A stretch of DNA of 64,000 nt from Candidatus Aquirickettsiella gammari (GTDB lineage: Bacteria; Pseudomonadota; Gammaproteobacteria; Diplorickettsiales; Diplorickettsiaceae). The notes under the pieces are model-generated. The model did no database searches, had not been told where the DNA came from, and saw only the letters and a program-made list of their open reading frames with translations. Below, in pieces: positions 22,072 to 32,408 of this stretch. Each line of letters opens with the position of its first letter. The stretch's first letter is position 1. The stretch covers positions 85,895-149,894 of the forward strand of contig NMOS02000001.1 in NCBI GenBank assembly GCA_002290645.2, written 5' to 3'. Made by a program: the position numbers and the translations under genes.

Positions 22072-22491
22072 GTGAATAAAAGATTGTATGTGGGTGGTTT
22101 AAGCTATAGCGTCGATGACGATGGACTAAGAGAGCTTTTTACACCTTTTGGGACAGTAAACTTTGTTAAAGTTATTCGGGACTTCCATAGTGGCCGTAGC
22201 AAAGGCTTTGGTTTTGTTGAAATGTCTACACCTGAAGAAGCGAAAGAAGCTATTGAAGCTTTAAATGGCAGTATCCATGAGAGACGTACTATTACGGTCT
22301 CCGAAGCTAATCCACCTGATTCTAGTGCAGGCGGTGGTGCTGGCGGTGGTGGTCGTAGGACTGGCGGTGGCGCTGGTGGCGGCGGTGGACGTCGAACTGG
22401 CGGCGGCGGTCGAGGCGGTATGGGTGGTTCTGGCGGCGGTAATGGCGGCGGTTATCATCGTGGCCGTGAACAACGTGAAGAGCAGTATTAA
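22072..22491 (+). CDS. Glycine-rich RNA-binding protein (single RRM)
   Basis: Probably a cold- or stress-related RNA chaperone of the bacterial RRM family. The RRM has RNP2 LYVGGL (residues 5-10) and RNP1 KGFGFVEM (44-51). The last third is almost pure Gly/Arg with repeated GGGRRTGGG units and a final HRGREQREEQY. I start at GTG 22072 because GGAGG sits 6 nt upstream and the RRM begins at once; a TTG-initiated extension to 22036 is open but lacks support. The 157-bp leader is long for this genome. Confidence 0.9.
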   Translation: MNKRLYVGGLSYSVDDDGLRELFTPFGTVNFVKVIRDFHSGRSKGFGFVEMSTPEEAKEAIEALNGSIHERRTITVSEANPPDSSAGGGAGGGGRRTGGGAGGGGGRRTGGGGRGGMGGSGGGNGGGYHRGREQREEQY

Positions 22492-22533
22492 GAGGTTTGA
22501 TGCTTCAGATACTTAAAAGTAGAGCGTAGTAAG

Positions 22534-23271
22534 CTAAGTCCCGTCTAAATAAGTTCGGGCACAGCACCATACATCTATTCTTTTTACACCTACATAGTAT
22601 AAAGCGCGACTTAGCTCGATGAGCGTATAGCCTGTGGTCATTACATCATCGAGTAGCGCTATATGCTGCTTAGATGACAGATATTTTTGTATAGCAAATG
22701 CGTTTTTTACGTTAGTAGCGCGTTGATTTGCAGGCAATCTGCTTTGTGCAAGGGTATTATGCACTCGTGTACATCCCTTATAGTCAATAGGTATATTTAA
22801 GCGCTTAGAAATAGGGCGCGCCAGTTCCACGGCCTGATTAAAGCCACGCTGATAAAGTCTTTTTTTATGTAAAGGCACAGGAATAATTAAATCGGGTAAA
22901 TTATCCTTTTGGTATTGTAAGCTTATTTGTTCTGCTAATAGGCTACCTAAAATATGTGCATAAATTAAGCGTTTTTGAAATTTAAGCCCAGTAATTAATT
23001 TTTTTATTATCTGAGTATAAGAAAAAATGATGCAAATTTTATGAAACGGTAAGGGTTTTTTCAAGCAAGTCCCACAACGCGATTCTGTTTTGAAAGAAAG
23101 AGGTGCGGCACAATAAATACAGATATTTTTTAACCAAGGTAAATGTTCCTCACAATCAATACACAAGTCTAATTTTCGCCCAGTTTCTTCACTGCATAAA
23201 ATACAGTTAAAAGGTAAAAAATAGTGAGTAAGACCTTTATTTAATTGTTTTAGTAAGATGCTTATATTCAT
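22534..23271 (-). CDS. comF: ComF family protein (phosphoribosyltransferase fold)
   Basis: Family linked to natural transformation and late DNA-uptake steps. Paired cysteines in the first 80 residues (CILC, CIDC, CIYC, CGTC) suggest zinc binding. The C-terminal half is a type I phosphoribosyltransferase with the PRPP loop LLDDVMTTGYTL, and VPLHKKRLYQRGFNQ is the conserved ComF motif. At 245 residues it is full length. It converges on the RRM gene and is divergent from glmS. With pilBCD at 46715-50521 it is compatible with a competence apparatus, which remains inference. Confidence 0.9.
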   Translation of the reverse strand: MNISILLKQLNKGLTHYFLPFNCILCSEETGRKLDLCIDCEEHLPWLKNICIYCAAPLSFKTESRCGTCLKKPLPFHKICIIFSYTQIIKKLITGLKFQKRLIYAHILGSLLAEQISLQYQKDNLPDLIIPVPLHKKRLYQRGFNQAVELARPISKRLNIPIDYKGCTRVHNTLAQSRLPANQRATNVKNAFAIQKYLSSKQHIALLDDVMTTGYTLIELSRALYYVGVKRIDVWCCARTYLDGT

Positions 23272-23432
23272 GATTTAAAAGTCCTTTTTAAGCTAAGATA
23301 AAGAAGTGGATTGAAACGATTAATTAACTCATAATATACCCCTTCTGTTTGATCGAGGGGGCTTGTTGGGTTTAGATTTCCCCATCTTGAATCAAAAAAG
23401 CTAGGCTTGAGTCATTTTTTTAAGGTATAGCT

Positions 23433-25271
23433 ATGTGTGGAATTGTAGCCGGTATAGCGCAACGCAACGTAGTCCCTATTCTTATTGAAGGGTTAAAACG
23501 GCTTGAATATCGGGGCTATGATTCAGCGGGTATGGCTGTGCTCGATGCGCATCAGCATTTACAACGTTGTCGTACGGTAGGGAAAGTAGCGAGCTTAGAA
23601 AAAGCCATAAAATCTGAAGCTTTATCGGGGCAAATCGGTATTGCTCACACGCGTTGGGCCACACATGGCAAGCCTAGCGCATCTAATGCACATCCCCATA
23701 TGTCAGGTGCGCATATTGCGTTGGTTCATAATGGGATAATTGAAAATTACTTGTCTTTACGTCAAAAATTGGTAAAGGCAGGTTATTTGTTTGAATCTGA
23801 AACAGATACGGAAATTATTGCGCATTTATTACACCAAGCGTTGAAAAAAAATAAAGTTTTTTTATCCGCTGTGCGAACAACCATTGCGCAATTAGAAGGC
23901 GCTTTCGCTATTGTTTTTCTCTATCGGGATAAACCGGGCTCTTTAGTTGCAGTGCGTAAGGGTAGTCCTTTGATGATAGGTTTAGGATTCGGTGAAAATT
24001 TTATTGCCTCTGATCATCTGGCACTACTTCCGGTTACACAACAATTTATCTATTTAAAAGAAGGTGATATTGCGGAGATTAGCGCTGAAAAAGTAGTAAT
24101 TTATGATAGCAAAGGTGCTATTGCACATCGTGCTAAGCATTTACTCGATCTGCCTAAAGATGTGGTGAACAAAGGAAAGTATCGTCATTTTATGGAAAAG
24201 GAGATCTTCGAACAGCCCGATGCAGTGAGTGCGGCTTTAGAGGGTCGGCTCATTGATCACTCTCAGGTTTCGGATGAACTATGTGGTCCTCAATCCATCC
24301 AGCGATTTGCAAAAATTCAACAAGTACAGATGGTAGCTTGTGGTAGCAGCTACCATGCCGGTTTAATTGCGGCGCAATGGTTAGAACATTGGGTCGGTAT
24401 TCCTTGTCGGGTAGATATTGCAAGCGAGTTTCGTTACCAGTCCCATATTATTAAGCCAGATACGCTGTTTATTGCGCTATCTCAATCCGGCGAAACCGCA
24501 GATACTTTAGAAGCATTACGTCAGGCTAAAACTGAAAATTATGCAGTTACATTAAGCATTTGTAATGTTGCTGGAAGTACTATGCTGCGTGAATCTGATT
24601 TTGCCTTGTTAACACGAGCGGGTCCTGAGATTGGTGTCGCATCAACTAAGACCTTTACAACCCAATTAACGGTTTTACTATTATTAACCGCTCTTTTGGG
24701 CTTATCCCATGGTTGGAGCGCAAAGCAGGAAGCTGCTTGCACTGCTGAATTAAAAAGTTTACCAAAACTTTTAGAGCAGACTTTAAAATTAGATCAGGAT
24801 ATTAAAAAATTAGCTAAAATGTTCATCAATAAAGAACATGCGTTATTTATTGCCAGAGGGATTCATTACCCAGTTGCTTTAGAAGCGGCGCTTAAACTGA
24901 AGGAAATTTCTTATATTCATGCTGAAGCTTATCCAGCTGGGGAATTGAAGCATGGACCTCTTGCTTTAGTCGATAGCAATATGCCGGTAATCGTATTAGC
25001 GCCATCCAACTCATTGATAGACAAACTTAAATCTAATATCCAGGAAGTAAGAGCGCGTAGCGGACAACTAATTTTATTGATACAAGATAAGCTAGATTCA
25101 GACGAGAATGATGATAGCATTAAAAATATCCTACTACCAAAGACTAGCGAGATGATTAGCCCGCTAATTTTTGTGCTCCCACTACAACTTTTAGCCTACC
25201 ATGTGGCTATTTTAAAAGGGACAGATGTTGATCAGCCGCGCAATTTAGCCAAGTCTGTTACTGTAGAGTAA
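23433..25271 (+). CDS. glmS: Glutamine-fructose-6-phosphate aminotransferase (isomerizing)
   Basis: Makes glucosamine-6-phosphate, the entry to UDP-GlcNAc for peptidoglycan and LPS. Cys2 after the initiator Met (MCGIVAG) is the glutaminase nucleophile, followed by RLEYRGYDSAG and HTRWATHGKPS. Two SIS sugar-binding domains follow (ACGSSYHAG and SQSGETADT; later ARGIHYPVALEAALKLKEISY) and the C-terminal DQPRNLAKSVTVE tail is exact. It is 612 residues and converges with glmM, which catalyses the next step, 13 nt away. Confidence 0.97.
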   Translation: MCGIVAGIAQRNVVPILIEGLKRLEYRGYDSAGMAVLDAHQHLQRCRTVGKVASLEKAIKSEALSGQIGIAHTRWATHGKPSASNAHPHMSGAHIALVHNGIIENYLSLRQKLVKAGYLFESETDTEIIAHLLHQALKKNKVFLSAVRTTIAQLEGAFAIVFLYRDKPGSLVAVRKGSPLMIGLGFGENFIASDHLALLPVTQQFIYLKEGDIAEISAEKVVIYDSKGAIAHRAKHLLDLPKDVVNKGKYRHFMEKEIFEQPDAVSAALEGRLIDHSQVSDELCGPQSIQRFAKIQQVQMVACGSSYHAGLIAAQWLEHWVGIPCRVDIASEFRYQSHIIKPDTLFIALSQSGETADTLEALRQAKTENYAVTLSICNVAGSTMLRESDFALLTRAGPEIGVASTKTFTTQLTVLLLLTALLGLSHGWSAKQEAACTAELKSLPKLLEQTLKLDQDIKKLAKMFINKEHALFIARGIHYPVALEAALKLKEISYIHAEAYPAGELKHGPLALVDSNMPVIVLAPSNSLIDKLKSNIQEVRARSGQLILLIQDKLDSDENDDSIKNILLPKTSEMISPLIFVLPLQLLAYHVAILKGTDVDQPRNLAKSVTVE

Positions 25272-25284
25272 AACGAGAGCTAGT

Positions 25285-26625
25285 TTAGCGTATGGCTAGC
25301 TTAACTGTTTCGGCTAATTGATTAGCAATATTTTTTACTTCAGATAAATTGTTACCTTCTACCATGACACGGACAACAGATTCTGTTCCAGATGGACGCA
25401 ATAATACCCGTCCTCGATCCATTAAAACTTTTTCAGCAAGGAGTATCGCTTTTTTTATCGAAGGGGATTCCACAATAGCTGAAGGGTTTTCAGCAGCGAT
25501 ATTGATCAGTATTTGAGGGAATTTTTTCATTGCTTTTTTGGCATTATGCAGCGATAGGCCCGATGATTGAATCGCTTCTAGTACTTGTAAAGCAATAATA
25601 ATTCCATCACCTGTCTTGCTAACACGACGCGAAATAATATGTCCAGAGGCTTCCCCACCTAATTGCCAATTTTTAGTTTGTAATGCTTCGTTGACGTATC
25701 GATCACCGACTGATGTACGAATGAATGCAAGTCCTAATTCGTTTAAAGCTAATTCTAAGCCTAAATTACTCATGGCCGTTCCTACAACCCCACCTTGGAT
25801 ATGACCTGTTTTAATACCACGCTGAGCTAATAAAAAAAGTAATTCGTCGCCATCAACAATTTCCCCTAGACTATCTACCATCAAGACTCGATCACCATCA
25901 CCATCGAATGCAATCCCTAAATCAGCTTTTTTTGATAAAACAGTTTTTTGTAACGTATCTAAGTGAGTAGAACCACTGTGCTTATTAATATTTAAACCGT
26001 TTGGTTTTGCCCCTAAAACAGTTAGATCGGCACCTAAATCACAAAACAGGGGAGGGGCAATATGATAGGTAGCACCATTAGCGCAGTCGAGAACAATTTT
26101 TAGACCCTTCAAATGAAAAGATTTTGGAATAGTTGATTTGCAAAAATTAACATAACGGGTTTTTGCATCTTCTACGCGAATCGCTTTCCCTAATTTGGCA
26201 GAGTCTACAGTATACATAGCTTGACTAAACTGAGCTTCTATTTGTAGTTCAATATCGTCTGCTAATTTAGTTCCTTCATGAGAAAAAAATTTAATTCCAT
26301 TATCGTAATAGGGATTATGTGATGCGCTTATCACAATACCTGCTTGTGCACCTAAATCAGTGGTTAAAAAAGCAATGGCAGGTGTTGGGATAGGGCCCAA
26401 GAGATATACATCCACCCCTGCTGCGGATAAACCAGCCTCTAAGGCAGATTCAAGCATGTAGCCGGATATACGAGTATCCTTGCCAATTAGGACCTTATGA
26501 TGCCCATTTGCTAAAACTCTACCTACCGCCCATCCTAGTTTTAAGACGAATTCAGGCGTAATAGGATATTCACCCACTTTACCGCGAATACCATCTGTCC
26601 CAAAGTATTTACGGGTTTTTGTCAT
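25285..26625 (-). CDS. glmM: Phosphoglucosamine mutase
   Basis: Converts glucosamine-6-phosphate to glucosamine-1-phosphate. The active-site phosphoserine loop [17 protein letters not shown], metal loop [11 protein letters not shown], sugar-binding GGEASGHII and phosphate-binding [16 protein letters not shown] are complete over 446 residues. It lies 30 nt after ftsH on the same strand. In E. coli folP separates these two genes; here it is absent. Confidence 0.97.
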   Translation of the reverse strand: MTKTRKYFGTDGIRGKVGEYPITPEFVLKLGWAVGRVLANGHHKVLIGKDTRISGYMLESALEAGLSAAGVDVYLLGPIPTPAIAFLTTDLGAQAGIVISASHNPYYDNGIKFFSHEGTKLADDIELQIEAQFSQAMYTVDSAKLGKAIRVEDAKTRYVNFCKSTIPKSFHLKGLKIVLDCANGATYHIAPPLFCDLGADLTVLGAKPNGLNINKHSGSTHLDTLQKTVLSKKADLGIAFDGDGDRVLMVDSLGEIVDGDELLFLLAQRGIKTGHIQGGVVGTAMSNLGLELALNELGLAFIRTSVGDRYVNEALQTKNWQLGGEASGHIISRRVSKTGDGIIIALQVLEAIQSSGLSLHNAKKAMKKFPQILINIAAENPSAIVESPSIKKAILLAEKVLMDRGRVLLRPSGTESVVRVMVEGNNLSEVKNIANQLAETVKLAIR

Positions 26626-26655
26626 GAGGAATCCAAGGGTTTAATTCTTGATCAG

Positions 26656-28590
26656 CTACAGACTATCTGCTGCCGGATCGGTTCCGGTGATTGTTGGGTC
26701 TGTTGTCGATGCGGAGGCCCCCCCCTCAGGCGTAGCTTGAGGGCCTTTTTTATGATTACTACTGCTCCAGCCTTTAGGTTCACGAGGAGGCTTCCCCTCC
26801 ATAATGTCATTGATTTGGCTAGAATCAATTGTTTCATATTTAATAAGTGCTTCGGCCATGAAATGTAATTTTTCGATATTATCTTGCAAGAGCGTTTCAG
26901 CGAGCTTATAGTTTCGCTCGATGATAGCACGGCTTTCCTCATCAATTAGATGCGCCGTATCATCAGAAAACTTATTGTTCTTAGCAATTTGATGTCCTAA
27001 AAATACTTCTTCGTTTTCTTGACTATAAGTCAGTGGCCCAAGGCGTTCTGATAAGCCCCATTTAGTGATCATATTTCTGGCAATTTCAGTTGCGCGCTGA
27101 ATATCATTTGAAGCACCTGTGGTAACTTGTTCAGGACCAAAAATCAGATTTTCAGCAATCCGTCCACCAAATAAACTCGCAATTTGGCTTTCTAGACGTT
27201 GCTTAGTATAGCTGTAACGATCTTCTTCTGGGAGGAACATTGTGACACCTAATGCTTTGCCACGTGGAATAATGGTTACTTTATAAACAGGATCATGTTC
27301 TGCGACTAAGCGTCCTACAATGGCATGCCCGGCTTCATGATAAGCCGTTAGTTTTTTTTCTTTTTCGCTCATTACCATGGAGCGTCGCTCACTACCCATC
27401 ATGACTTTATCTTTAGCTTTTTCTAAGTCAACCATATCGACTGAGGATTTATTTTCACGTGCCGCAAACAAAGCCGCTTCATTAACAAGATTAGCTAAAT
27501 CTGCGCCAGAGAAGCCAGGAGTACCCCTGGCAATGATAGCGGGCTTTACATCTTTACCGTAAGGAACTTTTCTGAGATGTACCTTGAGAATTTGCTCTCG
27601 CCCGCGGATATCAGGTAGCCCAACAATGACTTGTCGATCAAAACGGCCGGGACGTAATAAAGCAGGATCTAAAACATCTGGACGGTTAGTCGCCGCCATG
27701 ACAATAACGCCTTCGTTTCCTTCAAAGCCATCCATTTCAACCAGTAATTGATTTAATGTCTGCTCACGTTCGTCATGACCACCGCCTAGACCGGCACCAC
27801 GGTGACGACCGACAGCATCAATTTCATCGATAAAAATAATACAAGGAGCTTGTTTTTTAGCTTGTTCAAACATATCTCTAACACGTGATGCGCCAACCCC
27901 TACAAACATTTCGACAAAATCAGAACCGGAGATAGTAAAAAAAGGAACCTTTGCTTCACCCGCAACAGCGCGAGCCAGGAGTGTTTTACCCGTTCCCGGG
28001 GGGCCCATTAATAACACACCACGCGGAATCTTCCCGCCTAATTTTTGAAACTTAGCGGGATCCTTTAAAAACTCAACTAATTCACTGACTTCTTCCTTCG
28101 CTTCTTCAGCACCAGCGACATCAGCAAAAGTAACCTTGACTTGATCTTCGCCCAATAAGCGAGCACGGCTTCGACCAAATGAGAGAGCGCCTTTCCCTCC
28201 GGCGCCACCCATTTGACGCATAAAAAATATCCATACGCCAATAAGGAGCAGCATTGGGAACCAGTTAATAAATATACGCATCAAGAAGCTTTCTTGTTGC
28301 GGGGGCTCTCCTTTTACATTGACCCCTTTCTTCATCAATTCAGGGAGTAAATATTGATCAGGAATAGGCATATAGCTAGTAAAAGATTTGTCGCTTTGTA
28401 GCTGGCCTTTTATGACTTGGTTACTTTGAATAGTTACAGATTGCACATTCCCTTGCTGAACATTATGCAAAAATTCAGAATAGGTTAAACGTTCGCCTCC
28501 ATTATTGCGAGGTTCCAGGTTATTAAATACCGAGATAAGGATGACAGCAATAATTAACCATAAAAATAGATTTTTCAGCATGTCGTTCAA
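26656..28590 (-). CDS. ftsH: Membrane ATP-dependent zinc metalloprotease FtsH
   Basis: Degrades misassembled membrane proteins and short-lived regulators such as LpxC and sigma32. Two N-terminal membrane helices flank a periplasmic segment (to about residue 120). The AAA domain has Walker A GPPGTGKT (196-203), Walker B IIFIDEID and the second-region-of-homology sequence [20 protein letters not shown]. The zinc motif HEAGH is at 418-422. The 644-residue protein ends in a Gly/Pro/Ser/Thr-rich tail. It follows rlmE by about 130 bp. Confidence 0.97.
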   Translation of the reverse strand: MNDMLKNLFLWLIIAVILISVFNNLEPRNNGGERLTYSEFLHNVQQGNVQSVTIQSNQVIKGQLQSDKSFTSYMPIPDQYLLPELMKKGVNVKGEPPQQESFLMRIFINWFPMLLLIGVWIFFMRQMGGAGGKGALSFGRSRARLLGEDQVKVTFADVAGAEEAKEEVSELVEFLKDPAKFQKLGGKIPRGVLLMGPPGTGKTLLARAVAGEAKVPFFTISGSDFVEMFVGVGASRVRDMFEQAKKQAPCIIFIDEIDAVGRHRGAGLGGGHDEREQTLNQLLVEMDGFEGNEGVIVMAATNRPDVLDPALLRPGRFDRQVIVGLPDIRGREQILKVHLRKVPYGKDVKPAIIARGTPGFSGADLANLVNEAALFAARENKSSVDMVDLEKAKDKVMMGSERRSMVMSEKEKKLTAYHEAGHAIVGRLVAEHDPVYKVTIIPRGKALGVTMFLPEEDRYSYTKQRLESQIASLFGGRIAENLIFGPEQVTTGASNDIQRATEIARNMITKWGLSERLGPLTYSQENEEVFLGHQIAKNNKFSDDTAHLIDEESRAIIERNYKLAETLLQDNIEKLHFMAEALIKYETIDSSQINDIMEGKPPREPKGWSSSNHKKGPQATPEGGASASTTDPTITGTDPAADSL

Positions 28591-28718
28591 GCTAGACTAC
28601 CTCATAATTCTTAACAAAGAGGGCCATTATATACTAAATTTGATAGCTTTCGATTATTTTTAGCGCTTTTTTAGTGCTCCAACCCAAAAGAGAACGATTA
28701 AAAAACGCGTTCAAAAGA

Positions 28719-29345
28719 CTATTTTGTTTGATTATAACCCACAGCGACCAGATAAACCTCTGCTGAAGTCCCTCGAGAAGCAGATGGCTTTCTAATGGTA
28801 ACTTTAGCAAATAAACGTCTTAATTCTTTTAAAAAAGCCTCGAATCCTTCTCCTTGAAAGGTTTTTATAATAAAACATCCTTTTGACCTTAAAACTTGCC
28901 GAGTAAAATCTAAGGCTAATTCAGCTAAGTACATCGCTTTAGGTTGGTCAACGCTACGCATCCCACTGAAGTTAGGTGCCATATCAGAAATGACGATATC
29001 AATAGGGCTAGATTGTACACGGTGTAAGAATTGTTGCATAACAGATTCTTCTCTGAAATCACCTTGCAAAAACTCTACATTCGGTAAGGCTTCCATCGGC
29101 AAAATATCCAGCGCATATACCTTCCCTTTAGGACCTACTAAGCGAGCAATTAATTGAGACCAGCCCCCTGGTGCAGCGCCCAGATCGACTATTGTCATGC
29201 CAGACCTAACGAGCTTACTTTTTTCTTGAATCTCTAATAATTTGTAGGCTGAACGTGAACGCAATCCCTCTTTTTGGGCGCGCTTTACGTAAGGATCATT
29301 AAAATGCTGTTTAAGCCAGCGTTGGCTGCTTTTACTTCGCGACAT
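28719..29345 (-). CDS. rlmE: 23S rRNA (uridine-2'-O) methyltransferase RlmE (FtsJ/RrmJ)
   Basis: Heat-shock methyltransferase acting on U2552 of 23S rRNA in the 50S subunit. The SAM-binding motif [16 protein letters not shown]-like [17 protein letters not shown] and the catalytic lysine region [11 protein letters not shown] are present in 208 residues, and the basic N-terminus [20 protein letters not shown] is typical. Its start overlaps the end of the MFS gene upstream by 14 nt. That places it unusually in the same transcript as two transporters, before ftsH. Confidence 0.96.
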   Translation of the reverse strand: MSRSKSSQRWLKQHFNDPYVKRAQKEGLRSRSAYKLLEIQEKSKLVRSGMTIVDLGAAPGGWSQLIARLVGPKGKVYALDILPMEALPNVEFLQGDFREESVMQQFLHRVQSSPIDIVISDMAPNFSGMRSVDQPKAMYLAELALDFTRQVLRSKGCFIIKTFQGEGFEAFLKELRRLFAKVTIRKPSASRGTSAEVYLVAVGYNQTK

Positions 29346-30651
29346 CAGGTTGTTGTTGACAGTGGGTTTCGCGTATCAGGAACTTACCGATTAAGAAGGC
29401 AATAAGATAGCAAAAAGGTAATACTATAAATGCCTTGCGATAGTTCTCAACACTATAAAATGGAGTGCCGTTAGAGTATACCCCATTCCAGTTAAGGTGT
29501 AGAAGTATCCCAATAATTGGTTGAAATAAAGCGCCACCTGCAACAGTAGCCATGTTGTTAATACCAATGGCTGTACCGGCAACACTAGAGTGATTATTAT
29601 CTTTAACAACACCAAATGCGAGCGATTGCCCTGAAGCGGCAAGACCAAATAAAAAGAGACAAATATACAGCCAAACCAAAGGGAGGTGTGGCATATAAAT
29701 AACAGGAATTAACCCAAACACACCTAGGCTTGCCGCGAACTTTAAGGGCATCCTGCGCAGGTTTACTTTATCGGACCACCACCCTAATAGGGGGCAACCA
29801 ATCCCTATCGCAAGCCAAATCATGGTACAAGCTGTTGAGGCTGCTTTAGTGCTAATACCATAAGCAACAACGAGAAAAGGGACGCCCCACAAAGCCGCAA
29901 AGGCTGTGATAGGGGCCCATACCATAAAAGAATAAAGTGCGATAAACCAAGTCTGACTATTAGCTGCAACTTGATGAAAGCTTTGTAGGATCGTTTTTTT
30001 AGAGGTCGCTTGAAATCTATGACCTTTTGAAACCGCTTCCGGACTGTCTCGCACGATGAGCCAGACGAGTAACGCTAAGATAACACCCGCAATACCTAAA
30101 GTAATTATAGTTTGCCTCCAGCCCCAATGCTCCACCGCAATAGTTAAAGGTGCTTCGCCTACGATAGCACCCACACTACTCATTAGTTCAACTAAGCCCG
30201 TTAGAAAAGCAAAATAACCCGAAGGAAACCAACGTGAAATTAAAACTAAAGTACCTATAAATGAAAAAGCCGAACCCATTCCCATCATAAATCGGCCAGC
30301 TGAAGCAACAGCGATACTGCTTGTTGAGCCAAACAAAAAAGCGCCCACAGCACAAGTGAGAATAGCGCCCGTTAATAAACGTCGAGGGCCAAAACGATCA
30401 AATAAAAAACCGGCAGGAAGCTGCATCGGTGTATAGGAATAATAGTAAAAAGCGGCGACTGTTCCTAAAGTGATGGCATTGAGTCCTAGATCACTAATTA
30501 ACTGATTGGTCATCACGGCAGGTGAAACTTGCAAAATGAATTCATACATGTAAAAACAAGAAGCAAGAATACAAATAATAGTGGCAAGTAAGCTAGGCTT
30601 TCGCTTGGCGAAAGAAGGTAATGATAAATCGTTATTTTTATTATTAGACAT
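29332..30651 (-). CDS. MFS transporter, tandem copy 1
   Basis: Twelve-helix major facilitator protein of 439 residues, probably a proton-driven symporter or exchanger. The MFS A-motif is present as [12 protein letters not shown] between helices 2 and 3, and [13 protein letters not shown] marks helix 4. The nearest resemblance I can name is the sugar-phosphate/organic-anion permease branch, but the substrate cannot be told. It is closely similar along its length to the adjacent copy (shared [13 protein letters not shown] and [15 protein letters not shown]), so the pair arose by tandem duplication. It overlaps rlmE by 14 nt. Confidence 0.85.
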   Translation of the reverse strand: MSNNKNNDLSLPSFAKRKPSLLATIICILASCFYMYEFILQVSPAVMTNQLISDLGLNAITLGTVAAFYYYSYTPMQLPAGFLFDRFGPRRLLTGAILTCAVGAFLFGSTSSIAVASAGRFMMGMGSAFSFIGTLVLISRWFPSGYFAFLTGLVELMSSVGAIVGEAPLTIAVEHWGWRQTIITLGIAGVILALLVWLIVRDSPEAVSKGHRFQATSKKTILQSFHQVAANSQTWFIALYSFMVWAPITAFAALWGVPFLVVAYGISTKAASTACTMIWLAIGIGCPLLGWWSDKVNLRRMPLKFAASLGVFGLIPVIYMPHLPLVWLYICLFLFGLAASGQSLAFGVVKDNNHSSVAGTAIGINNMATVAGGALFQPIIGILLHLNWNGVYSNGTPFYSVENYRKAFIVLPFCYLIAFLIGKFLIRETHCQQQPDVAK

Positions 30652-30686
30652 AGAATGTGAATAAAATAGAAATATTCAAAAAAAAC

Positions 30687-32024
30687 TTAAATTGCACTGG
30701 CTGACTCATTAGAGTATTGCGATTTGCAATAGGTTTCCCGAAGCAAAAACTGGCTTACCAATAGTGCTAACACATAGCATAAAGGCAAAACAAAAAACGC
30801 TTTTTGATAGTCGACTATACCATAAAAAGGCGTGCCATTATGTGTTACCCCGCTCCAATTGACATAGAGTAAAATCCCGATTAATGGTTGAAATAGCGCT
30901 CCTCCTGCGACAACCGCCATATTATTAAAACCAATAGCCGTGCCTACCACGCAAGAAGTATTATTATCTTTGACAACACCAAACGCTAATGATTGACCTG
31001 AAGCGGCTAAACCAAAAGTGAATAAGGTAAAATATAACCAAGGTAGTGATAAAGGGGGCGCATATATAATAATCGTAAGACTAATAATCCCGAGTAAAGC
31101 AGATAAGCTGAGCGGTTTAGAGCGAGAACCGATTTTGTCTGAGTACCAGCCCATTAAAGGACTGCCTAAACCGATCCCCAGCCAAATCATAGCGCTTGCG
31201 ATAGAAGCCGCTTCTGTCGTAAGCCCATAGCTCGCAACAAGAAAAGGTATGCCCCATAAAGCAGCAAATGCGGTAATAGGTGCCCATATGGCGAAAGAAT
31301 AAAGCGCAATTAGCCATGTTTGTCGATTTCTACAGACTTGTTGTAATCGTTTCAATTCACTTTTTTTAGGGGGAGATTGAAACTTATGGCCTTGAGTCAC
31401 TGTTTCTGGGCTATCTCGTACAATTGACCAAACTAGCAATGCTAGAAAGCAGCCTATAATTGATAAAGCGATGATAGTGACGCGCCAGCCCCAGTGATTA
31501 ATCGCTGTCACTAAAGGAACTTGGCCTGCTATAGCGCCCACAGAGCTCATTAATTGAACAAGACCGGTAAGTAATGCAAAGTAGTGTGGAGGAAACCAAC
31601 GCGAAACAAGCAGTAACGCACCGATAAACGAGAAAGAAGAACCAATTCCCATCAAAAGTCGGCCTATCGAGGCCATGACAGCATTGGGAGTCGTCCCAAA
31701 TAAAAGTGCCCCGATCGCACAGATTAAAATGGCTAAGCTTATTAAACGACGAGGCCCGAAGCGATCAAAGAGTAGACCTGCGGGCAGCTGCATTGGCGTA
31801 TAAGAATAATAGTAAAAAGCAGTCATCGCTCCTAGGCTGGCGGCATTAAGGCCTAAATCACGCATCAGTTCATTGGTCATAACCGCAGGGGAGACTTGCA
31901 ATGTGTACTCATACATGTAAAACATGGCAGCAAGGATGCAAATAATCGAAGCGAGAAGTAATTGTTTTTTGCTGGTTAAAGAATCGGGTATATCCCGTGC
32001 CATTATCGCTTCATTATTGTACAT
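30687..32024 (-). CDS. MFS transporter, tandem copy 2
   Basis: Twelve-helix major facilitator protein of 445 residues and paralogue of the gene 35 nt downstream. It has the A-motif [13 protein letters not shown] and the same helix 4 and helix 10 sequences. The two differ most at the ends and in the central cytoplasmic loop (QSPPKKSELKRLQQV here). The ATG at 32024 is preceded by AGAGGT. An 8-bp hairpin lies immediately upstream of this ribosome-binding site, so expression of the pair may be controlled there. Substrate unknown. Confidence 0.85.
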   Translation of the reverse strand: MYNNEAIMARDIPDSLTSKKQLLLASIICILAAMFYMYEYTLQVSPAVMTNELMRDLGLNAASLGAMTAFYYYSYTPMQLPAGLLFDRFGPRRLISLAILICAIGALLFGTTPNAVMASIGRLLMGIGSSFSFIGALLLVSRWFPPHYFALLTGLVQLMSSVGAIAGQVPLVTAINHWGWRVTIIALSIIGCFLALLVWSIVRDSPETVTQGHKFQSPPKKSELKRLQQVCRNRQTWLIALYSFAIWAPITAFAALWGIPFLVASYGLTTEAASIASAMIWLGIGLGSPLMGWYSDKIGSRSKPLSLSALLGIISLTIIIYAPPLSLPWLYFTLFTFGLAASGQSLAFGVVKDNNTSCVVGTAIGFNNMAVVAGGALFQPLIGILLYVNWSGVTHNGTPFYGIVDYQKAFFVLPLCYVLALLVSQFLLRETYCKSQYSNESASAI

Positions 32025-32369
32025 TATTTACCTCTTAGGTCATGTTTCTCATGACCTTATTGTTGATAGCTTTCCGTAAAAGATCAAGTTAACGTTATGG
32101 TAGTTGGTATTGCTTTGCGCGCTATTAAGCCGAGAGGAAAACAATAAGGGATTGAGATTTTGATTGCAAGCCCATAAGTGCTTCTAGCTTATGTGTTATG
32201 GTGCTGAGTCTTTGCAGAGCAGCGGCATAAAAACTCGCCAAAATGTTATTTAAGTTGAGTTGTCTATAAATTTTGCATCCTTAGAAGTTATAATGCGGAC
32301 ATTTGTACTATCAAAATATCTCGAAGGCTAGGTTTGAGCCCGAAGGCTTCTTAATTTCAGGGCGACGCA
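32025..32369. other. Intergenic region upstream of the MFS pair
   Basis: About 345 bases without a gene. The end near the MFS gene holds a perfect hairpin (listed separately), and a second short dyad CATAAG/CTTATG lies near 32170-32195. The frame antisense to the tRNA that reads into this region (MVPRVGLEPTRCHHH) is the usual spurious translation of a tRNA complement. Confidence 0.55.
32037..32057 (-). promoter_or_regulatory. Hairpin just upstream of the MFS ribosome-binding site
   Basis: AGGTCATG (32037-32044) and CATGACCT (32050-32057) are exact inverted repeats with a 5-nt loop. On the minus strand the hairpin directly abuts AAGAGGT and the ATG at 32024. It may be a repressor operator or an mRNA stem controlling translation. 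Confidence 0.45.
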
Positions 32370-32397
32370 TTGATCCTATAAAATATTTTGCTATACT
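32370..32397 (+). promoter_or_regulatory. Promoter of tRNA-Leu(CAA)
   Basis: TTGATC (32370-32375), a 16-nt spacer and TATACT (32392-32397), followed by a GC-rich discriminator GAGCGCCC typical of stringently controlled stable-RNA promoters. The mature tRNA begins 12 nt later. Confidence 0.6.
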
Positions 32398-32408
32398 GAG
32401 CGCCCGTT

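Noticed and set aside
22261..22516. Two extra frames over the glycine-rich region (Thr/Ala-rich and Val/Ala-rich products)
   Set aside because: They are out-of-frame readings of the GGT/GGC repeat tract.
23281..23432. Possible glmS leader riboswitch or ribozyme
   Set aside because: Only a short CCCCT/AGGGG dyad is visible, and the glmS ribozyme belongs to Gram-positive bacteria; no catalytic core pattern seen.
26652..26945. 97-residue frame over the end of ftsH
   Set aside because: It lies on the same strand in another frame of a clearly coding region and has no family features.
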